A stretch of DNA of 64,000 nt from DTKD01 sp964494345 (lineage in GTDB: Bacteria; Armatimonadota; UBA5829), in contig CAZBSI010000009.1 in assembly GCA_964494345.1 (NCBI GenBank), positions 54,958-118,957 of the forward strand. The letters are read 5' to 3'. The notes under the pieces were generated by a model. That model worked only from the letters and a program-made list of their open reading frames with translations, ran no database searches and was not told the origin of the DNA. Numbering within the stretch: the first letter of the stretch is position 1; the number at the start of each line of letters is the position of its first letter. A program made the translations under genes and the position numbers. Of the stretch, positions 61,035 to 64,000 are shown piece by piece.

Positions 61035-61616
61035 ATGCCGGCCAGGCTGCTTATATTTTCAAGGTTGATCGCAACCGTAATACTCTTTTTGTCCATCGCT
61101 TTGATAATCGCGCGGTGGAGATATCCGCACAACCAGGAGCAATCCCCCGGGTTTTGGGAAGTGCTCAAATTAAGCTGGCAGAGGTGGAGAGCCTCCAGAG
61201 CGCATCAAAAGGAGCGATCAATCGGCCTGCGGGCTATTCGACGCAAGAATATTCTCATAGTGGACGCTGATGAAAAGAGCGTCAGGGTGTTAATGTGGCG
61301 ACTTGAGAGCCTGGGTTGCCGAGTATCGACAGCACGCAACGGCTCAAATGCTTTGTCCACGGCAGCAACACAATCATTCGACGCTATTATCGCAGACGCG
61401 CTTCTATCGGATGTATCCGCTGTCGATCTTTACGAATCGCTGCCATCCGCCAAACCCGTGGTAGTTTTTGTTGGAATATTGCCAAACCAGCGCGAGGAGT
61501 TGGCTGCTTTAGGTGATAGGGTAGGGTATTTAGGCCGACCCTTCGACCCCGAAGACGCAATAGCCCTGGCCGGCAGACTACTAAAAGACACCGAAGCAAC
61601 CCCAGCCCTGCGTTGA
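61035..61616 (+). CDS. Membrane-anchored receiver-domain protein, degenerate
   Basis: A 193-residue protein with an N-terminal helix (LLIFSRLIATVILFLSIALII, about 5-25), a basic linker, and a response-regulator receiver domain (about 71-190) starting ILIVDADEKSVRVLMWRLES. Phosphoacceptor position: Asp in FDAIIADALLS. The usual conserved Lys before Pro is Arg (YLGRPFDPE), so phosphorylation chemistry may be altered. There is no output domain or kinase nearby. Receiver domains tied to the membrane are rare. ATG follows GGGAGTCATAG. Confidence 0.8.
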   Translation: MPARLLIFSRLIATVILFLSIALIIARWRYPHNQEQSPGFWEVLKLSWQRWRASRAHQKERSIGLRAIRRKNILIVDADEKSVRVLMWRLESLGCRVSTARNGSNALSTAATQSFDAIIADALLSDVSAVDLYESLPSAKPVVVFVGILPNQREELAALGDRVGYLGRPFDPEDAIALAGRLLKDTEATPALR

Positions 61617-61649
61617 ATATTATATGACACGTGGCGATATCCGATTTGC

Positions 61650-61720
61650 TATCTCATTTCCAATCTCCAACTTCCAACTTCCAAACCGTAGTCATCCTGC
61701 GCGAAGTCGCAGGATCACGC
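61650..61720. repeat. CCAACTTCCAA tract and CCTGCG hairpin repeat
   Basis: A CAATCTCCAACTTCCAACTTCC tract runs into a copy of the ATCCTGCG...CGCAGGAT hairpin (about 61694-61715) and ATCACGCCCCAA, the same combination as at 5008-5067 with the order changed. Upstream, GTGGCGATATCC at 61629 is half of a GTGGCGAT repeat. Confidence 0.7.
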
Positions 61721-61749
61721 CCCAAACATTGTCATTCCGAGCGCCTACT

Positions 61750-62085
61750 CCGTCATTTCGAGCGAAGTGAGAAATCTGCTTTTTCGACGTCCGATGTCAG
61801 GTGTCCGAGGTCCGACCAGTCAACATTACGCATTCTATTAGCTATGCCTATTTCATAATTTCTGGCTTTCGCCCCTTTCGCGCTTTCGCGTTTTCTCTCC
61901 TTTCTCCGTCGTTCCGAGCGCTACTCCGTCATTCCGAGCGAAGCGAGAAATCTGCTTTTTCGCTGTCCGCGATCAGGTGTCGGATGTCCGATCAGGTAAC
62001 GGTTACGCTTGCCACGTTCTGTAACTATCCCAATATTTTCTGGCTTTCGCACCTTTCGCGCTTTCGCGTTTTCTCTCCTTTCTCC
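61750..62085. repeat. Two complete composite repeats in tandem
   Basis: Copy 1: hairpin 61755-61775 (loop GAA; G-T pair in the inner stem), GACGTCCGATGTCAGGTG block, CAACATTACGC, tail to 61900. Copy 2: hairpin 61931-61951, GCTGTCCGCGATCAGG block, GGTTACGC, tail to about 62075. Each tail is followed by CCGTCRTTCCGAG, the beginning of a next copy. The 580-base gap between genes holds nothing else. Confidence 0.8.
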
Positions 62086-62106
62086 GTCATTCCGAGTCCC
62101 CCGCAT

Positions 62107-62134
62107 TTGACACAGCTCTGCAAGATCATATAAT
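62107..62134 (+). promoter_or_regulatory. Consensus sigma70 promoter of the LysM-G5 gene
   Basis: TTGACA (62107-62112), 16-base spacer, TATAAT (62129-62134), both perfect, about 62 bases before ATG 62197. Confidence 0.85.
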
Positions 62135-62196
62135 AAAACTGATAAGCCCCGGTGTTGCGACGAGTTCGGGTATGGCAGATGCCCAGGAGTAGTGTT

Positions 62197-63192
62197 ATGG
62201 AACAGGATCAAGTCATCCAAAATCTTAAGAAGCGGTTGTTGATCGAGCGTGCAATATTTGGCGCGGTGCTGATTTCGTTGGCGCTCGTTTGGCTGATAGG
62301 CCAGTATCGCGACGCCAAGTCGATGATCGTGGTCGATGGCAAGCCGGTAGTATGCGTATCGACTGCACACGATGCCCATGAGATTCTGAACACCATCAAA
62401 TCGAACACCGGCGCCAACTCCCCGGACATTTCTTTTAAGCAGGACGTAAGGGTAGTGCGCGCTCCCCGGAGCACTATCGCGGTTAGCAGGCACAAGGCGT
62501 TCAGGACAGTCGCCGGGATTGTCTCTACGGTCGTGCCGAGGTGGGCGATAATCGTCGATGGCAAGCCGATATTAGCCGTGCCGAGCGAGGAAATGGCGGG
62601 AGAGGTCCTGGAGGCGTCGAAATTGCGGTTTGGCAAACAGGTGCCCAACCTCGCCGAAGCGCCGCAGTTTAAGGAGAATGTGACTGTAGAAATAGCAGAC
62701 GTAGACCCTGCGCTTTTCAAGAAAACCGTCGATGAAGCCGTCGAGTTTTTGTTCTCACCGCAGCAGCAGGTCAGCAGAGAAGGGGTTCACGAGGTCAGGA
62801 AAGGCGAGCTTGCAGGTTCTATCGCGAGCAAACACGGTCTTAAACTTGCCGAATTGGCTGCTTTGAACCCGTCGGTGAATCTCAATCGCTTGCAGATCGG
62901 CGACAGGCTGCGTGTCAAGACTACTGCCACATCACCGAGGTTGACTGTGGTGGTACGGGATATGAGCGAGAGAACGGAGTCTATTCCCGCGCCCGTTCAG
63001 ACCATTTCCAGTTCAACGTTGTATCAAGGCAAAACCTATCTGATATCACCTGGTTCGGCAGGCAAACGCAAGGTAGTGGTGGAGTCGATTTACGAAAACG
63101 GCCGGTTGGTCGGGTCTGAGACTATCGATGAACAGTTGGTCAAAACCCCAACGCCCAAACGCGTGGCTATGGGGATCAAGCCGAGAAGGTAG
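62197..63192 (+). CDS. Membrane-anchored LysM and G5 domain protein
   Basis: A 331-residue protein probably anchored outside the membrane and binding peptidoglycan. ATG 62197 follows CAGGAG. A helix (IFGAVLISLALVWLIGQY, about 18-35) is followed by two similar blocks around VVDGKPVVCVSTAHDAHEIL and IVDGKPILAVPSEEMAGEVL (about 45-145), a LysM domain (HEVRKGELAGSIASKHGLKL, about 198-245) and a G5 domain (about 250-330, ending VESIYENGRLVGSETIDEQL). The order is that of YabE/RpfB-like wall-remodelling proteins, but no catalytic domain follows. The next gene starts 7 bases downstream. Confidence 0.88.
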   Translation: MEQDQVIQNLKKRLLIERAIFGAVLISLALVWLIGQYRDAKSMIVVDGKPVVCVSTAHDAHEILNTIKSNTGANSPDISFKQDVRVVRAPRSTIAVSRHKAFRTVAGIVSTVVPRWAIIVDGKPILAVPSEEMAGEVLEASKLRFGKQVPNLAEAPQFKENVTVEIADVDPALFKKTVDEAVEFLFSPQQQVSREGVHEVRKGELAGSIASKHGLKLAELAALNPSVNLNRLQIGDRLRVKTTATSPRLTVVVRDMSERTESIPAPVQTISSSTLYQGKTYLISPGSAGKRKVVVESIYENGRLVGSETIDEQLVKTPTPKRVAMGIKPRR

Positions 63193-63198
63193 CCGGGT

Positions 63199-63846
63199 GT
63201 GTCCGGGAAAAAGAACAGTGCTCTATATTTGATAACAGTCACGCTCTTGGCGGCAGCTATTGTCGTGCCGCGTATTTTTGCAGGGACTTTGCTGGTTAAG
63301 TATGACATACTCTTTTGGACATCGTCTGGTGGCGGATATGCTCCAACTGAGCTGGCTGTAGTTTCAAAATTCATCGCGTTTGGGGCGGGCTGCTTCTTCT
63401 TATATGGTTTTTGGAGCAACCGAACTGCGAGAGCGAAATGGGCGATTGCTCTGGTTGTGTCTGTTCTGGCGTTTCTTAGTATTTCGGTGGCGATATTTTG
63501 GGACAAATCACAGGTCATAGCCCGTGCCCAGCCGCTAATAGGTCTTATCAGTGCATATCACAAAGAACACGGTCGATATCCGAATCAATTAAGCGAACTT
63601 GCTGGTGTTCCACACACGGGCCTGGCGCCGGCCCGCCGTTTCTATTACGCATCAGCGACAAGCGACAAAGACGATTCCGGCTCGTGGTTTCCAAGTGCCA
63701 GACGGTTTCTCGGGAAATCCCCGTATGTTATCTGTGTTCCTCTGGTTCCCGGGGGCACTTTAGTATATAGGCCGGATGGTAAGTATAATGATTTGCCCGG
63801 TGGGCGGACGGAACCTGACGGATGGCATTCAACCAATATTGACTGA
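63199..63846 (+). CDS. Membrane protein of unknown function
   Basis: A 215-residue protein with three hydrophobic segments (about 8-28, 52-70, 79-98) and a soluble C-terminal part containing LIGLISAYHKEHGRYPNQLSEL, a pattern common in exported proteins with pilin-like C-terminal folds (xxYxxxxGxYPxxLxxL). No name can be given. GTG 63199, 6 bases after the LysM-G5 stop, without a strong ribosome site; likely co-transcribed with it. Confidence 0.75.
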   Translation: MSGKKNSALYLITVTLLAAAIVVPRIFAGTLLVKYDILFWTSSGGGYAPTELAVVSKFIAFGAGCFFLYGFWSNRTARAKWAIALVVSVLAFLSISVAIFWDKSQVIARAQPLIGLISAYHKEHGRYPNQLSELAGVPHTGLAPARRFYYASATSDKDDSGSWFPSARRFLGKSPYVICVPLVPGGTLVYRPDGKYNDLPGGRTEPDGWHSTNID

Positions 63847-63871
63847 CCCACCCGTCGAGCTGAAATTTACA

Positions 63872-63900
63872 TTGACAAGCACAAAGTGTCTTGGTATACT
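63872..63900 (+). promoter_or_regulatory. Promoter of tRNA-Glu
   Basis: TTGACA (63872-63877), 17-base spacer, TATACT (63895-63900), 22 bases before the tRNA. Confidence 0.85.
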
Positions 63901-63922
63901 TACTACTGTAAGGTAGCATTGT

Positions 63923-63999
63923 GGCCCCGTCGTCTAGTGGTCCAGGATGCATGGTTCTCAGCCATGAGGTCGAGGGTTCGAATCCCTTCGGGGCTACCA
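63923..63999 (+). tRNA. tRNA-Glu (anticodon CTC)
   Basis: Acceptor GGCCCCG pairs with CGGGGCT (G1-T72 wobble, usual for this tRNA). The anticodon stem CATGG/CCATG encloses TTCTCAG (anticodon CTC), and the T arm is GAGGG-TTCGAAT-CCCTT. Discriminator A and CCA are encoded at the window edge. Confidence 0.96.
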
Positions 64000-64000
64000 A

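Noticed and set aside
63728..64000. Minus-strand frame starting MVAPKGFEPSTSWLR
   Set aside because: It is the antisense translation of the tRNA-Glu gene and its flank, a well-known false protein; the plus strand holds a clear tRNA with its own promoter.

Overview
The window looks like chromosomal DNA of a free-living, GC-moderate bacterium. The gene mix (paired TIGR03960-type radical SAM/DUF2344 protein and RNase E/G, GerMN-amidase, LysM-G5 protein, DUF4091 proteins, exported glycoside hydrolases, carbohydrate ABC transporters, PPi-dependent phosphofructokinase plus pyruvate phosphate dikinase) fits Armatimonadota or a neighbouring Terrabacteria lineage. That placement is inference from gene content; no marker rRNA is present. 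Two tRNA genes (Val-CAC, Glu-CTC), both with encoded CCA, are visible.

Layout. 1-2.1 kb: end of a sugar ABC importer (two permeases) and a MoxR ATPase. 2.2-4.9 kb: ppdK. 6.1-18.5 kb: a six-gene co-directional cluster made of a 2082-residue FtsX-type permease with a degenerate M28 peptidase-like domain, an OPT-family transporter, a two-domain soluble protein, a PqqD-like protein, a second FtsX permease with an unusual repeated extracytoplasmic domain, and a LolD-type ATPase, closed by a long hairpin terminator. I consider this the best candidate for an undescribed system. 18.6-21.7 kb: Gfo/Idh/MocA oxidoreductase and a secreted GH-A-clan hydrolase. 22.2-23.9 kb: small accessory genes, a 186-bp element with terminal inverted repeats, and an autoregulated-looking XRE regulator. 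23.9-28.2 kb: radical SAM and RNase E/G. 28.4-30.6 kb: VOC protein, zinc ribbon, small membrane protein and a cysteine-rich DUF1284-type protein. 31-39.5 kb: three large exported proteins (amidase, glycoside-hydrolase-like, disordered repeat protein). 39.7-41.6 kb: a two-gene RloA/RloB (AbiL-like) defence module of different base composition with duplicated operator-like sites. 41.6-48.7 kb: 13-haem cytochrome c/b fusion, glycosyltransferase, pdxA, thioredoxin fusion, DUF2795 protein, a 34-residue membrane peptide, endonuclease V, fasciclin protein. 48.8-52.6 kb: DUF4091 protein with the remnant of a second copy, Clp1/Grc3-like kinase, histidine phosphatase. 53.1-58.5 kb: pfp, tRNA-Val, ECF sigma/anti-sigma pair with an exported partner, EEP-family hydrolase. 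58.7-64 kb: argJ, a lone FecCD permease, membrane receiver protein, LysM-G5 protein, hypothetical, tRNA-Glu.

The intergenic DNA carries at least four families of short hairpin-forming repeats (about 20 copies). The commonest has eight head hairpins closed by a C-(GNA)-G triloop, with sequence variants that keep the pairing. Many intergenic stretches of 250-600 bases consist almost entirely of these repeats.

Start codons were set by Shine-Dalgarno sequences where possible, which shortened many open frames. Family assignments come from motif recognition by eye without database searching.
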